DNA from: CAG-791 sp045130475
GTDB lineage: Bacteria; Bacillota; Clostridia; Lachnospirales; Lachnospiraceae
Reading direction: 5' to 3'
Assembly: GCA_045130475.1 (NCBI GenBank)
Contig: JBGUPU010000062.1
Location: 37,111 to 101,110, forward strand
DNA: 64,000 bases
The notes below the pieces were generated by a model. The model was given only the letters and a program-made list of their open reading frames with translations. It ran no database searches and was not told the origin of the DNA. Position numbers and translations under genes: made by a program. Positions 52,833 to 61,021 of the stretch are shown one piece after another. Each line of letters begins with the position of its first letter. The first letter of the stretch is position 1.

Positions 52833-54866
52833 TTACCAGTATACTACGACCGGCATCTTGTCGTCACAATAGGAATAGAGTGTCTGCGCAGCGTCTACCG
52901 GAAGATTGATACAGCCATGAGAGCCGTTGCCCTGGTAGATTGTCCCTCCGAAAGCGCTCCTCCACCAGGCATCATGGAAACCGCATCCGTTGTAGAAAGG
53001 CATCCAGTATCCCACCTTGGTCTCATACTCATATTTGCCGTTCGACTGCATGACACCGCGCAGGGTTGTATCCCTGAGCATAAACATGATCCCGAATACA
53101 CCTGTGGGAGTGCTGTGTCCTGTTGTCGTATCACCGCTGACGAAGTCGCTCTCCACCATGAGCTGACCATCTACATAGCACCAGAAATGCTGGGCACTCA
53201 GATCCGCTTCAATGTAGGTATTGCCGATGCCGTCGTTCTCTGTCTCCTCATTGTAAGGAGAAATATAATAATCCGGCTTTCGCGTCTCCTTTTTCTGCTT
53301 TTTAAAATCTTTGAGCAGCTTGTCGTGCTCTGTGATCTGGTTGACCATGTATCCGTAATCACCGCCGCTGACCGTGATCGTTCCCCGAAGGGTAGAGTGA
53401 AACTGCCTGTCCATTCCGATCGTATTTGCATTATAGGCAAGACGGTCCAGGAACTCCCAGAGTTTCTCGTCCCAGACCTCATCGTCCTTGACGAGCTTTC
53501 CGTTGTCGTCCTTGACGAGCCAGTCCTTCATCACATCGGAATTCAGACGCATCGTTTCACCGCTCGGAAGCTCATAAGTAATACTTGCTCCCACGATATC
53601 ATTGAGGTCGTCACAGCGGGCGATTATCTTGGCGTCATCCTTTTTCAGAGAGGCTTCCACATAAGCGCCGCCGATGTCCTCTGCGTCAACAAGATCGGCA
53701 TAACGGGAAGCCGCGTCGCCCACACCGGCTGCAAGCTGGACAATGTCCAATGTGGTGCCTGCTGTCTCGGGAACGATCACAAACTTTCCATCCTCTTCTT
53801 CATTCCCGTCCTCAAACTCGATATAGGCATTCTCAGGCTTTTCCATATTTTCTTCCTGTAATTCAGGAAGATTCTGCAGAGCCTGTGTCAGCTTATCGTC
53901 ATCGATCGTGCCTCCCGGATTGATCTCATACAGAGAATCTTCAAAAAAGTATTTCGGCCAGACCAGCTTATCCTGCTGATGGAGCAGCGCTCCTATACTA
54001 CCGTCAGGTTTATAGGCAAATCCCATCTCCTGTGCGTGAACAATTTCCGTTGATCCGCCCCGGAACCGGATATTCAGGACATAATCATTTGCTGCATCAG
54101 CAAATTTCGCTTCGGCCTCTTCTTCTGTCATGCCGCCGCAATCATATCCGTTGATCTGGGTGCCCGGCATAAAATGCGTACTGCAATAGTTGTATCCATA
54201 CGCATAGATACCGCCCAGGATTCCTGCCACCAGCAGAAGACTGACCAGAAAAGCCGTTCTGCTGTTTCTGCCTTTTCCTGCGGTTCCGATATTTCCGGCA
54301 GCTGTATTCTGAAACTGCTCCTGCGGTCCTCCGGAAAAATCTCCCTGACGGACTGCGTCCTTCTTCTGTACCTCATAGGAATTCTTTCCGACGACTGCTC
54401 CCTGCTCAGCAGGCACCTTCCCGGATGTCTCTTCCATCTCCGCATCCTGTCCGGTCTTTTCTGAAGCCGGCTCTTCCTTCTCTTGATCCTGTGCAGAGCC
54501 TTCTGTGATCAGCCCTTTCTCCTCCGGATCCTGCACGGACTCTTCTGCCGGCTGCTCTTCTGTCTCCGGATCCTGTGCAGAGCATTCTGTGATCAGTCCT
54601 TTCTCCTCCGGATCCTGCGCAGGCTTTTCTGCCGGCTGCTCTGCCTTCTCAGGGCCCGGTCCGGACACTGCTTTCTCCTCCGGGTCATCGGAAGACTGCG
54701 GAGACGCTTCCCCAGCATTGTCTTTTTCAGCAGGGTCCGCTTCAGGCTCCCCAGCCTCTTCCGGAAGCTCTGGCAAATCCTTTCCCGGATCTTTCTTTTG
54801 TGCTGTGTCTGTTGTCTTTATTTCTGTACCGGTCTTCTTCTCTTCTTCTATAACTTCCTTTTTCAT
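52833..54866 (-). CDS. L,D-transpeptidase (YkuD) with PG-binding domains and long acidic cytoplasmic tail
   Basis: This 677-residue membrane-anchored enzyme makes 3-3 cross-links in peptidoglycan. Residues 1-200 are a charged Glu/Pro/Lys-rich cytoplasmic tail with an internal duplication (QDPEEKGLITE at 84-94 and again at 112-122). One transmembrane helix follows (about 203-224). Two tandem PG-binding/YkuD-associated domains (about 230-540) lead to the YkuD catalytic domain with GSHGCINLP (catalytic Cys652). The start at 54866 is chosen because a candidate -10 at 55009-55014 lies at the upstream frame's first codon, and GGAGG precedes 54866, although 14 bases away. An ATG at 54887 is the alternative. 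Confidence 0.92.
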   Translation of the reverse strand: MKKEVIEEEKKTGTEIKTTDTAQKKDPGKDLPELPEEAGEPEADPAEKDNAGEASPQSSDDPEEKAVSGPGPEKAEQPAEKPAQDPEEKGLITECSAQDPETEEQPAEESVQDPEEKGLITEGSAQDQEKEEPASEKTGQDAEMEETSGKVPAEQGAVVGKNSYEVQKKDAVRQGDFSGGPQEQFQNTAAGNIGTAGKGRNSRTAFLVSLLLVAGILGGIYAYGYNYCSTHFMPGTQINGYDCGGMTEEEAEAKFADAANDYVLNIRFRGGSTEIVHAQEMGFAYKPDGSIGALLHQQDKLVWPKYFFEDSLYEINPGGTIDDDKLTQALQNLPELQEENMEKPENAYIEFEDGNEEEDGKFVIVPETAGTTLDIVQLAAGVGDAASRYADLVDAEDIGGAYVEASLKKDDAKIIARCDDLNDIVGASITYELPSGETMRLNSDVMKDWLVKDDNGKLVKDDEVWDEKLWEFLDRLAYNANTIGMDRQFHSTLRGTITVSGGDYGYMVNQITEHDKLLKDFKKQKKETRKPDYYISPYNEETENDGIGNTYIEADLSAQHFWCYVDGQLMVESDFVSGDTTTGHSTPTGVFGIMFMLRDTTLRGVMQSNGKYEYETKVGYWMPFYNGCGFHDAWWRSAFGGTIYQGNGSHGCINLPVDAAQTLYSYCDDKMPVVVYW
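54500..54617 (-). repeat. 84-bp in-frame duplication in the L,D-transpeptidase tail
   Basis: A segment encoding QDPEEKGLITE-[C/G]-SAQD and flanking Glu/Pro residues is repeated 84 bases apart with few mismatches at the DNA level. Further weakly similar units (SAQDQE, TGQDAE) follow, suggesting a longer decayed array. Confidence 0.75.
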
Positions 54867-55008
54867 GTATACAGGATTGACCTCCATGAACATTGATTGA
54901 ACAAATATAATGCGTTTCACGCCGGCAGCTGATAAGACAAATAAATGCCGGCATGGAAAATGACGCAAAAAACATCCCGCAGGATATTCTTTGTGCCTGA
55001 GTTTCCTC

Positions 55009-55014
55009 ATTATA
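55009..55014 (-). promoter_or_regulatory. Candidate -10 of the L,D-transpeptidase gene
   Basis: TATAAT reads on the minus strand at 55014-55009 with an AT-rich but non-consensus -35 region. It implies a leader of about 140 bases holding a 7-bp stem (GCCGGCA, 54946-54952 with 54921-54927). Confidence 0.4.
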
Positions 55015-55069
55015 CATCATCCGCACAAACAAATAAATTCGTGGACAAAAAAAATCATCTTTTGTTCAC

Positions 55070-56161
55070 TTACAGGTCGGTTTTAGAACAAATACCTGTA
55101 TCATTGTTTTGATATTGTATAACCTGAACCGGGTCTATCCGTTCCTCCTCACTGAGAATACCGTCAACCAGACAGATTCTTCCCGTGCTATGTGGAGACG
55201 GGTTTATTCCCTGTAACATCTGGCTGACTGCAGACTCTGCAATCTTCAAGGGGGATATCCTCCAGCTCAGCACGGGAAAATCCTGGAACTCCGACTTGTC
55301 CGAAATCCGGATCGCAGCCACACAAATGTCTTCCGGAATCCGAAGTCCGCATGCCCGGACGGCTGCTGTTCCCCCTTCCAGCAGTGTATCATCAGAAAAA
55401 AGAATGCATGTCGGCCGAATCCATCTGAGGCCCCGCACCAGTTCCATAGTCTGAATAAAGGATTCACGGAAAGATCCGTCCTTTACAGACTTCAAATAAT
55501 GTCCGGGCACCTTCAGATTATTTTCTTTCAGGGCTGCAAGAATCGCGTTACAACAATTTCCTGCAGTTTCCATGCTCTCCTTGAATACAAAAGCTATTCT
55601 CCGATGCCCTCTTCTGTAGATTTCATTTACCAGATTCCGGATCCCTGTCTCATAGGACGGAAGCACGCATCTGCAGGAGGAAAGAAAACATCCGACCGCC
55701 ACGACCGGTATCTCCCCCAGGATCAGCTCCCTCAGATCACTATAATCGTCCCGGCAATACAGATCCTTCTCCTGCATATTGCTGAATAAAAACACCCCTT
55801 CCATCCCAAATAGCCGTGCCCTCGGCAGATACCCCGGCCTCTCCGGATCTCTCTTTTCTCCTCTTGCCCGGCTGAGCAGCACCAGATCATATCCTCTTCC
55901 GGTAAGGACCTTACGAAGCTCCCCCACTACATCTAAACTGCACTTTCTCTCGCTTTCTTCTGTGATCAGAAGCCCGGCTGTATAGGTATGTGCATGCCTG
56001 ACGGCTGCTTCCTTTTTGATTGTATGATAGCCCATTTTTTCCGCGACATCTCTGATCCTGCTCTTTGTTTCCTCGCTGATATCACTATAATCTTTCAGCG
56101 CCTTACTGACTGATGAGATTGAAACTCCGCAAACTGCTGAAATATCTTTCTGCGTAACCAT
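55070..56161 (-). CDS. LacI/GalR-family transcriptional regulator
   Basis: This 363-residue regulator has an N-terminal HTH with the LacI signature (TQKDISAVCGVSISSVSKAL, then YSDISEETKSRI and MGY) and a periplasmic-binding-protein-like effector domain (about 60-345; GLLITEE, CILFSDDTLLEGG, ISPLKIAESAVSQML). GGAGG precedes the ATG. No sugar-uptake or catabolic gene is adjacent, so its target cannot be read from context. A palindrome resembling a LacI-type operator lies about 100 bases upstream (56263-56278), suggesting autoregulation. Confidence 0.92.
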   Translation of the reverse strand: MVTQKDISAVCGVSISSVSKALKDYSDISEETKSRIRDVAEKMGYHTIKKEAAVRHAHTYTAGLLITEESERKCSLDVVGELRKVLTGRGYDLVLLSRARGEKRDPERPGYLPRARLFGMEGVFLFSNMQEKDLYCRDDYSDLRELILGEIPVVAVGCFLSSCRCVLPSYETGIRNLVNEIYRRGHRRIAFVFKESMETAGNCCNAILAALKENNLKVPGHYLKSVKDGSFRESFIQTMELVRGLRWIRPTCILFSDDTLLEGGTAAVRACGLRIPEDICVAAIRISDKSEFQDFPVLSWRISPLKIAESAVSQMLQGINPSPHSTGRICLVDGILSEEERIDPVQVIQYQNNDTGICSKTDL

Positions 56162-56462
56162 TTTTGCTGTCTTTCCTCCTTTTTTGAAACACTTGTTGCC
56201 AATTCAACTTTTCCGAGCAGTTTCACATAACATGCTCTTCTGATAAGGGTATCAAAAAATATAACCTGAATTCAAGTTTTTCAGAGCTATTTTATCCATA
56301 AAAATGATTTTTTATTTGTGAAGTCCCATGGCTAATATGAATTAACAAGAAATCGCTAGCTGCTTTTCAAAATATCAATTATATCCCCCTCGCTCCTCCT
56401 ATGCTCCAAATACTGGATTCCCCCAATGACAAAATAATGTACTTATTTTTTTAAAAATCCAA
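56162..56462. other. AT-rich intergenic region upstream of the LacI gene
   Basis: This region contains a near-palindrome AACCTGAATTCAAGTT (56263-56278, 14 of 16 positions symmetric), which is a candidate LacI-type operator. A weaker dyad GTTG-CCAATT-CAAC lies closer to the gene. No open reading frame of note was seen. Confidence 0.4.
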
Positions 56463-56491
56463 TTGACAAATGCCATCCTTGCGACTATAAT
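56463..56491 (+). promoter_or_regulatory. Consensus promoter of tRNA-Arg
   Basis: TTGACA (56463-56468) and TATAAT (56486-56491) are spaced exactly 17 bases apart, 33 bases before the tRNA. This is a perfect sigma-A match, as expected for a stable RNA gene. Confidence 0.9.
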
Positions 56492-56523
56492 CATACTTGC
56501 TGTTGAGAATTCAGCAGGAAAAT

Positions 56524-56597
56524 GTACGTGTAGCTCAGCTGGATAGAGCGTCTGGCTACGGACCAGAAGGTCGCGAGTTCGAATCTTGTCACGTACA
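56524..56597 (+). tRNA. tRNA-Arg (anticodon ACG)
   Basis: The acceptor stem GTACGTG pairs with CACGTAC, the D-arm contains AGCTCAGCTGGATAGAGC, and the anticodon loop CTACGGA has anticodon ACG (read as ICG). The T-arm contains GTTCGAATC, and the discriminator base is A. The CCA end is not encoded. Confidence 0.95.
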
Positions 56598-56601
56598 TTA
56601 C

Positions 56602-56635
56602 AAAAAGCATCTGCATTCCGCAGATGCTTTTTTTT
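56602..56635 (+). terminator. Intrinsic terminator of tRNA-Arg
   Basis: A 13-bp stem (AAAAAGCATCTGC with GCAGATGCTTTTT) around a 5-base loop ends in eight T residues, directly after the tRNA. Confidence 0.92.
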
Positions 56636-56658
56636 GCGCGTAGAAATGTGCGCGAAGC

Positions 56659-56820
56659 AATGAGTCCATGCGTTTCAACCCGTGCAAAGTCTCAACGAGA
56701 GCTTGTTCTCATACGAGACTTTGCACGGGTTTAAACATACGGCGAATGCCGCGACAGTGAGCAATCGCTCGCGATTGCGAACCTGTCGGCATGGACTCGT
56801 TTTTTCGGCATGGACTCATG
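56659..56820. repeat. Nested palindromic intergenic element
   Basis: A compact stack of inverted repeats. The outer arm TGAGTCCATGC (56661-56671) matches GCATGGACTC at 56789-56798 and again GCATGGACTCA at 56808-56818, with TTTTTT between the two right-hand copies. Inside lies a perfect 17-bp stem (56677-56693 with 56715-56731) and a second arm ATGCCGCGACAG / CTGTCGGCAT (56746-56757 / 56783-56792) enclosing GCAATCG-CTCG-CGATTGC (56761-56778). It separates the tRNA-Arg terminator from the end of ybaK. It may serve as a terminator for either strand or be a mobile REP/MITE-like repeat. Confidence 0.75.
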
Positions 56821-56853
56821 CCCTTCCCCTGCCGCACCTGCTGCCCTTATCCA

Positions 56854-57348
56854 TCAGTCTCTGATAAGGTCCGCATATTGCGCTTTCCAGGCAGTCTTAA
56901 TGAAATCATCCGGGGCAAGCAGGATCTGGCATCCCACTTTACCGCCGCTGATATAGATACGATCCAGCCCCTGTGCATGCGCATCAAGTCTTGTCACGAA
57001 ATTCTTTTTCAATCCGATTGCTGTACAGCCTCCGCGCACATATCCTGTCAGCGGAAACAGTTCCTTCTGATGGATCATAGTTACCGACTTGGCACCGACA
57101 GATCTGGCACACTTCTTAAGATCAAGCTCTTCATCGATCGGAATCACGAATACATAATGTTCCCTGTCAGGAGCTGCAGTAACCAGCGTCTTGAAAACCT
57201 TCTCATGCGGCAGCCCCAGATGGTCTGCCGTCTGCGCACCGTCCACAAACTCATCGCATTCATAAGAAAAATGCTCATACGGTATTCCCGCACGGTCCAG
57301 GATACGCATGGCATTTGTCTTCACATCGCCCTTATCCTTTTTTGCCAT
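56854..57348 (-). CDS. ybaK: Cys-tRNA(Pro) deacylase (YbaK/EbsC)
   Basis: This 164-residue YbaK/ProX-fold deacylase hydrolyses Cys-tRNA(Pro) formed by ProRS misacylation. Conserved features include VFKTLVT with the catalytic-region Lys, FVIPIDEELDLKK and the loop GYVRGGCTAIG. GGAG lies 9 bases before ATG 57348; the open frame's earlier TTG is not used. The gene stands alone between the palindromic element and the etfA terminator. Confidence 0.93.
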   Translation of the reverse strand: MAKKDKGDVKTNAMRILDRAGIPYEHFSYECDEFVDGAQTADHLGLPHEKVFKTLVTAAPDREHYVFVIPIDEELDLKKCARSVGAKSVTMIHQKELFPLTGYVRGGCTAIGLKKNFVTRLDAHAQGLDRIYISGGKVGCQILLAPDDFIKTAWKAQYADLIRD

Positions 57349-57424
57349 AAAATATACTCCAAACACACTGAAAGTGAAGAAACTGTCACTGCCGCTTTTT
57401 CACTTTTCTCATTTCTACGTAAAC

Positions 57425-57457
57425 GCACCCCTCTGCGAAGAGCTCGCAGAGGGGTGC
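57425..57457 (-). terminator. Terminator downstream of etfA
   Basis: A perfect 14-bp stem (GCACCCCTCTGCGA with TCGCAGAGGGGTGC) with a 5-base loop follows the etfA stop on the minus strand. The T-run is poor (GTTTACG), so termination may be partial. Confidence 0.65.
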
Positions 57458-57496
57458 TGTAATTTACAGATTGATCAATGATGATCTGAGAAGCGA

Positions 57497-58501
57497 TTAA
57501 GCTTTCAGTTTCTTGATCTCAGCGGTCAGAGCGGGAACAACCTCGAACAGGTCGCCGACGATGCCGTAATCCGCGATATTGAAGATGCTGGCATCCTCAT
57601 CCTTGTTGATGGCGATGATGCAGTCAGAGCTGCTCATACCTGCAACGTGCTGGATAGCGCCGGAAATTCCGCAGGCAACATAAACCTTGGGGCCGACGGT
57701 CTTGCCGGTCTGGCCAACCTGGTGAGAATGTGCGATCCAGCCGGAGTCGACTGCTGCACGGGAAGCGCCTACGACGCCGCCCAGGAGATCTGCGAGCTCT
57801 TTGATGGGAGCGAAGCCCTCGGGGCCGCCAACTCCACGTCCGCCAGCGACGATGATGTCTGCGCCTTCGAGGTCGACGATCTCGCCTGCTGCTTCCTTGA
57901 TGACCTCAAGGAGAACTGTACGGATATCTTCGGGAGCTACGTGGAACTCTTCTTTGATAACTTCAGCCTTGTTCTCGCCAGCTTCGGGTTTCTTGAAAAC
58001 GCCGGGACGGACAGTGCCGCACTGAGGGCGATGATCAGGGCACATGATGGTAGCCATCAGGTTGCCGCCGAAAGCGGGACGGGTCCATGCAACGTTTCCT
58101 GTCTCTTCGTCGATGTCCAGGCTTGTGCAGTCTGCAGTCAGGCCAGTGCCAACGCGGGAGGAGAAACGAGGGCCCATGTCACGGCCGTTGTTGGTTGCGC
58201 CGATCATGATGGTGGTGGGACCATACTTCTCGGTCAGGTGATACAGAGCCTTTACATAGGCATCAGTTGTGTAAAGCTTGTACTCAGGGCCTTCTACGAC
58301 GATGACCTGGTCAGCGCCATAGATACCTGCCTGCTCGACAGACTCAGCTACGTTGTCGCCGATAACGACTGCAACGAGCTTTCCGCCCTGCTTGTCGGCC
58401 ATCATACGGCCGGGATTCAGAAGCTCAAGGCCAACCTTTTTGGGAGAGCCGTCTTCATTTGTTTCAATAAATACCCACAAATCTTTAGTTTTAGCTTCCA
58501 T
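57497..58501 (-). CDS. etfA: Electron transfer flavoprotein alpha subunit
   Basis: This 334-residue FAD-binding ETF subunit pairs with EtfB to carry electrons, in butyrate formers usually with butyryl-CoA dehydrogenase. The N-terminal domain (LWVFIETNEDGSPKKVGLEL) and the C-terminal FAD domain (GQTGKTVGPKVYVACGISGA, SSSDCIIAINKDEDA, DYGIVGDLFEVVP) are intact. GGAGG precedes the ATG. It lies 17 bases after etfB, forming a two-gene operon. Confidence 0.97.
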   Translation of the reverse strand: MEAKTKDLWVFIETNEDGSPKKVGLELLNPGRMMADKQGGKLVAVVIGDNVAESVEQAGIYGADQVIVVEGPEYKLYTTDAYVKALYHLTEKYGPTTIMIGATNNGRDMGPRFSSRVGTGLTADCTSLDIDEETGNVAWTRPAFGGNLMATIMCPDHRPQCGTVRPGVFKKPEAGENKAEVIKEEFHVAPEDIRTVLLEVIKEAAGEIVDLEGADIIVAGGRGVGGPEGFAPIKELADLLGGVVGASRAAVDSGWIAHSHQVGQTGKTVGPKVYVACGISGAIQHVAGMSSSDCIIAINKDEDASIFNIADYGIVGDLFEVVPALTAEIKKLKA

Positions 58502-58518
58502 TCTTCAATCCCCTCCTA

Positions 58519-59322
58519 TCAGACAATATTGGCGTCCACAAGAATCTTGGCAAGCTTCTTAGCAGATTCTTCGCCGGTCTCTTCTTTGATCTTCATGCCG
58601 CCCGATTTTACAGGAGGTGTGAAGGACTTCTTAACGTGAGTCGGGGAACCATTCAGGCCATAGTGGCTTGCATCCATGGTGGGATCGAAATCATCACCCA
58701 GAGTCTCGAATTTAGCCTTGTTGGCCATCAGTTTCCTCTTGATGGTGGGATAACGGGGATCAAAGCTGGGCTTCGTGAAGGTGATCAGGCAAGGAGTCTT
58801 GACGCCGATGATCTGTACGCCGTCTTCAGCTTCTTTTCTTACCTTGAATCCATCCTCAGTTGCCTCGACTTCAAGGCCGTAGGTAACCTGGGGAACACCA
58901 AGCCACTCAGCGATCTCGGGACCGACCTGAGCAGTATCACCATCGATAGCCTGCTTGCCGCAGAAGATTGCGTCAAACTTGCCTTCCTTCTCCTCGATAG
59001 CCTTGATTGCATGAGAGAGGATATAGGAAGTTGCCAGTGTATCAGAGCCGCCAAATGTACGGCCGGAAACGAGATAACCCTTATCTGCGGCGATACCGAC
59101 GCACTCTTTCAGGACTGCAGTTGCCTGCGGCGGTCCCATGGTGACAACGGTAATCTTGGTGCTGGGATCCTTATCCTTAACACGTGCAGCTGCCTCAAGA
59201 GCATAGCCGTCAAAGGGATTCAGAATTGCCGGAACACCTTCGCGGATAAGGGTGTGCTTGACCGGATCGATCTTGATCTGAGTCGTATCCGGAACCTGTT
59301 TTACACATACCAGAATGTTCAT
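58519..59322 (-). CDS. etfB: Electron transfer flavoprotein beta subunit
   Basis: This 267-residue ETF beta subunit has the N-terminal VCVKQVPDTTQIKIDP, NPFDGYALEAAARV, the nucleotide-binding GPPQATAVLKECVGIAADKG and the CGKQAIDGDTAQVGPE signature. The size fits the ETF partnering Bcd in clostridia. GGAGG precedes the ATG. A promoter (TTGACA at 59382-59377) lies just upstream, separate from hbd. Confidence 0.97.
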   Translation of the reverse strand: MNILVCVKQVPDTTQIKIDPVKHTLIREGVPAILNPFDGYALEAAARVKDKDPSTKITVVTMGPPQATAVLKECVGIAADKGYLVSGRTFGGSDTLATSYILSHAIKAIEEKEGKFDAIFCGKQAIDGDTAQVGPEIAEWLGVPQVTYGLEVEATEDGFKVRKEAEDGVQIIGVKTPCLITFTKPSFDPRYPTIKRKLMANKAKFETLGDDFDPTMDASHYGLNGSPTHVKKSFTPPVKSGGMKIKEETGEESAKKLAKILVDANIV

Positions 59323-59354
59323 AAAAGCCTCCTTCTAAAGTGAATCTTACATAA

Positions 59355-59382
59355 AAAATAATATATCACGCAGGGCTGTCAA
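59355..59382 (-). promoter_or_regulatory. Promoter of etfBA
   Basis: On the minus strand TTGACA (59382-59377) is followed after 16 bases by TATTTT (59360-59355). The -35 lies inside the left arm of a 20-bp inverted repeat whose right arm is at 59450-59470. Confidence 0.5.
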
Positions 59383-59470
59383 TCGCAAGTTAGCATACTA
59401 AAAATACTTGAGAAAAAAAGTATATTCACGCATATTTATATATACTGACCGATTGACAGCCTTTACGTGA
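59366..59470. repeat. Spaced 20-bp inverted repeat between hbd and etfB
   Basis: Arms TCACGCAGGGCTGTCAATCG (59366-59385) and CGATTGACAGCCTTTACGTG (59450-59469) are near-perfect reverse complements, separated by 64 AT-rich bases. Each arm holds an outward-facing TTGACA. The spacer contains the hbd terminator. Confidence 0.7.
59413..59446 (-). terminator. Weak terminator of hbd
   Basis: On the minus strand AGTATAT...ATATACT forms a 7-bp AT stem followed by seven T residues. It would separate hbd from etfBA transcription, though the stem is weak. Confidence 0.5.
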
Positions 59471-59486
59471 TATTCAGATCCTGTCT

Positions 59487-60365
59487 TTATTTATCGGTCG
59501 CGACCTTGTTCCTGGGTCCATTGGAATAGTCATAGAAGCCGATGCCGGTCTTGACGCCGAGCCTCTTGCCGCGGACCATCTTACGAAGGAGAGGGCTGGC
59601 AGCATACTTGTTGTCGCCAGTGTCAGCATAGATAACATCCATGATTGCCAGGCAGATATCCAGGCCGATGAAATCGCCGAGCTCAAGCGGTCCCATGGGG
59701 TGGTTGCAGCCAAGCTTCATAGCTGTGTCGATGCCGGCGATATCGGAAACGCCGGTATACTTGACGTTGATTGCTTCGTTGATCATCGGGATCAGGATTC
59801 TGTTTACGACGAAACCTGCTGCCTCATTGACCTGTACCGGAATCTTGCCGAGTTTCTCGGAGATCTCATTAACTTTTGCAACATACTCTGCAGGAGTGTT
59901 GATGCCGGCAATAACTTCGACCAGCTTCATAACAGGTGCAGGATTGAAGAAGTGCATGCCGATGATGGGCTTTGTCAGGCCTGCGCCGATCTCGGTGATG
60001 GAAAGGGAAGAAGTATTGGATGCGAAGATGCAGTCAGGATTCTTGACGATTTCATCCTGAAGCTCCTGGAAGCATTTTTTCTTGATGTCCATCACTTCGA
60101 GGGCTGCCTCGACTACGAGGTCGGGATCTACGGCGATGGTATTGAGACCACACTCGAATTTTGCAAGAATAGCATCTGCTGCTGCCTGCTCAATTTTGCC
60201 TTTGCTGACCTGCTTCTCAAGACCGCCTTTGATCTTGTTGAAGCCGCCCTGTGCAAACTCAACCTTGATATCGCAGAGATAAACCTTCTCAACTTCTGCA
60301 CACTGCGCGAAAGCCTGCGCAATGCCGGATCCCATGGTGCCAGCGCCGATAACTGCAACTTTCAT
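59487..60365 (-). CDS. hbd: 3-hydroxybutyryl-CoA dehydrogenase
   Basis: This 292-residue NAD(P)-dependent dehydrogenase of the butyrate pathway reduces acetoacetyl-CoA to 3-hydroxybutyryl-CoA. It has the N-terminal dinucleotide motif VIGAGTMGSGIAQAFA, the catalytic SNTSSLSITEI and HFFNPAPVMKLVEVI (His), and C-terminal NHPMGPLELGDFIGLD. GGAGG precedes the ATG. Unusually for butyrate clusters, crt, thl and bcd are not adjacent in the window; hbd sits between hpf and the separate etfBA unit. Confidence 0.97.
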   Translation of the reverse strand: MKVAVIGAGTMGSGIAQAFAQCAEVEKVYLCDIKVEFAQGGFNKIKGGLEKQVSKGKIEQAAADAILAKFECGLNTIAVDPDLVVEAALEVMDIKKKCFQELQDEIVKNPDCIFASNTSSLSITEIGAGLTKPIIGMHFFNPAPVMKLVEVIAGINTPAEYVAKVNEISEKLGKIPVQVNEAAGFVVNRILIPMINEAINVKYTGVSDIAGIDTAMKLGCNHPMGPLELGDFIGLDICLAIMDVIYADTGDNKYAASPLLRKMVRGKRLGVKTGIGFYDYSNGPRNKVATDK

Positions 60366-60493
60366 GATCGTATCCTCCTTAAGATTTATATGATGATTAT
60401 GCTGTCCTCCGCATAACGGAAAACAACCAGTATCCGTTAACCGCTTTTTTCAATCCGCATCTGCAGAATCCTCTGCAGAGCCTGCTGTTCCGA

Positions 60494-61021
60494 TCAGCCC
60501 TCCGGCTCGATCATGCCGTATGTGCTGCCTTTTCTCTTATACACAACAGCGATCTGTTCTGTCTCTGCATTGATGAATACGTAGAAATTGTGTCCCAGAA
60601 GTTCCATCTGTACGCAGGCATCTTCGGGATACATCGGTTTGAGATCAAACTGTTTCTTACGGACGATCCTGATGTCCTCTTCATCATAATAGCTGCGTTC
60701 GATGTACTCGCGCTTAAAGGCAGCAGCCTCCTGATGACGTTTGATCAGTTTGCTCTTATACTTTTTCAACTGTCTCTCGATGACTTCCTCGACCAGGTCG
60801 ATGGAGACATACATGTCATTGCTGACCTGCTCGGAACGGATGATGTTATCCCTCACCGGGATTGTAACTTCGATCTTGTGCCTGTCGCGATTGACCTGCA
60901 GTGTTACATGCACCTCCGTATCTGGTGAAAAGAACTTGTCCAGTTTGTCAAGCTTCTGTGTCACAGCATCTTTGAGGGAATCTGTGACTTCCATATTTTT
61001 ACCGACAATTACGTACTTCAT
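60494..61021 (-). CDS. hpf: Ribosome hibernation promoting factor, long form
   Basis: This 175-residue long HPF (YvyD type) has an N-terminal ribosome-binding domain (KYVIVGKNMEVTDSLKDAV, HVTLQVNRDRHKIEVTI), a linker and a C-terminal dimerisation domain (RIVRKKQFDLKPMYPEDAC, NFYVFINAETEQIAVVYKR). It dimerises 70S ribosomes in stationary phase. The start at 61021 has AAAGAGG upstream. An extended -10 promoter is at 61126-61134. Confidence 0.96.
   Translation of the reverse strand: MKYVIVGKNMEVTDSLKDAVTQKLDKLDKFFSPDTEVHVTLQVNRDRHKIEVTIPVRDNIIRSEQVSNDMYVSIDLVEEVIERQLKKYKSKLIKRHQEAAAFKREYIERSYYDEEDIRIVRKKQFDLKPMYPEDACVQMELLGHNFYVFINAETEQIAVVYKRKGSTYGMIEPEG

Noticed and set aside
54500..54640. 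CRISPR-like direct repeats
   Set aside because: The repeats are in-frame with the transpeptidase tail, only two clear copies, and no spacer structure or cas gene.
56524..56597. tRNA-Arg as an integration (att) site
   Set aside because: No duplicated tRNA 3' end, integrase or phage gene was found within the window.
57647..58639. 330-codon plus-strand open frame opposite etfA
   Set aside because: Antisense to a highly conserved gene; Cys/Ala-rich shadow.
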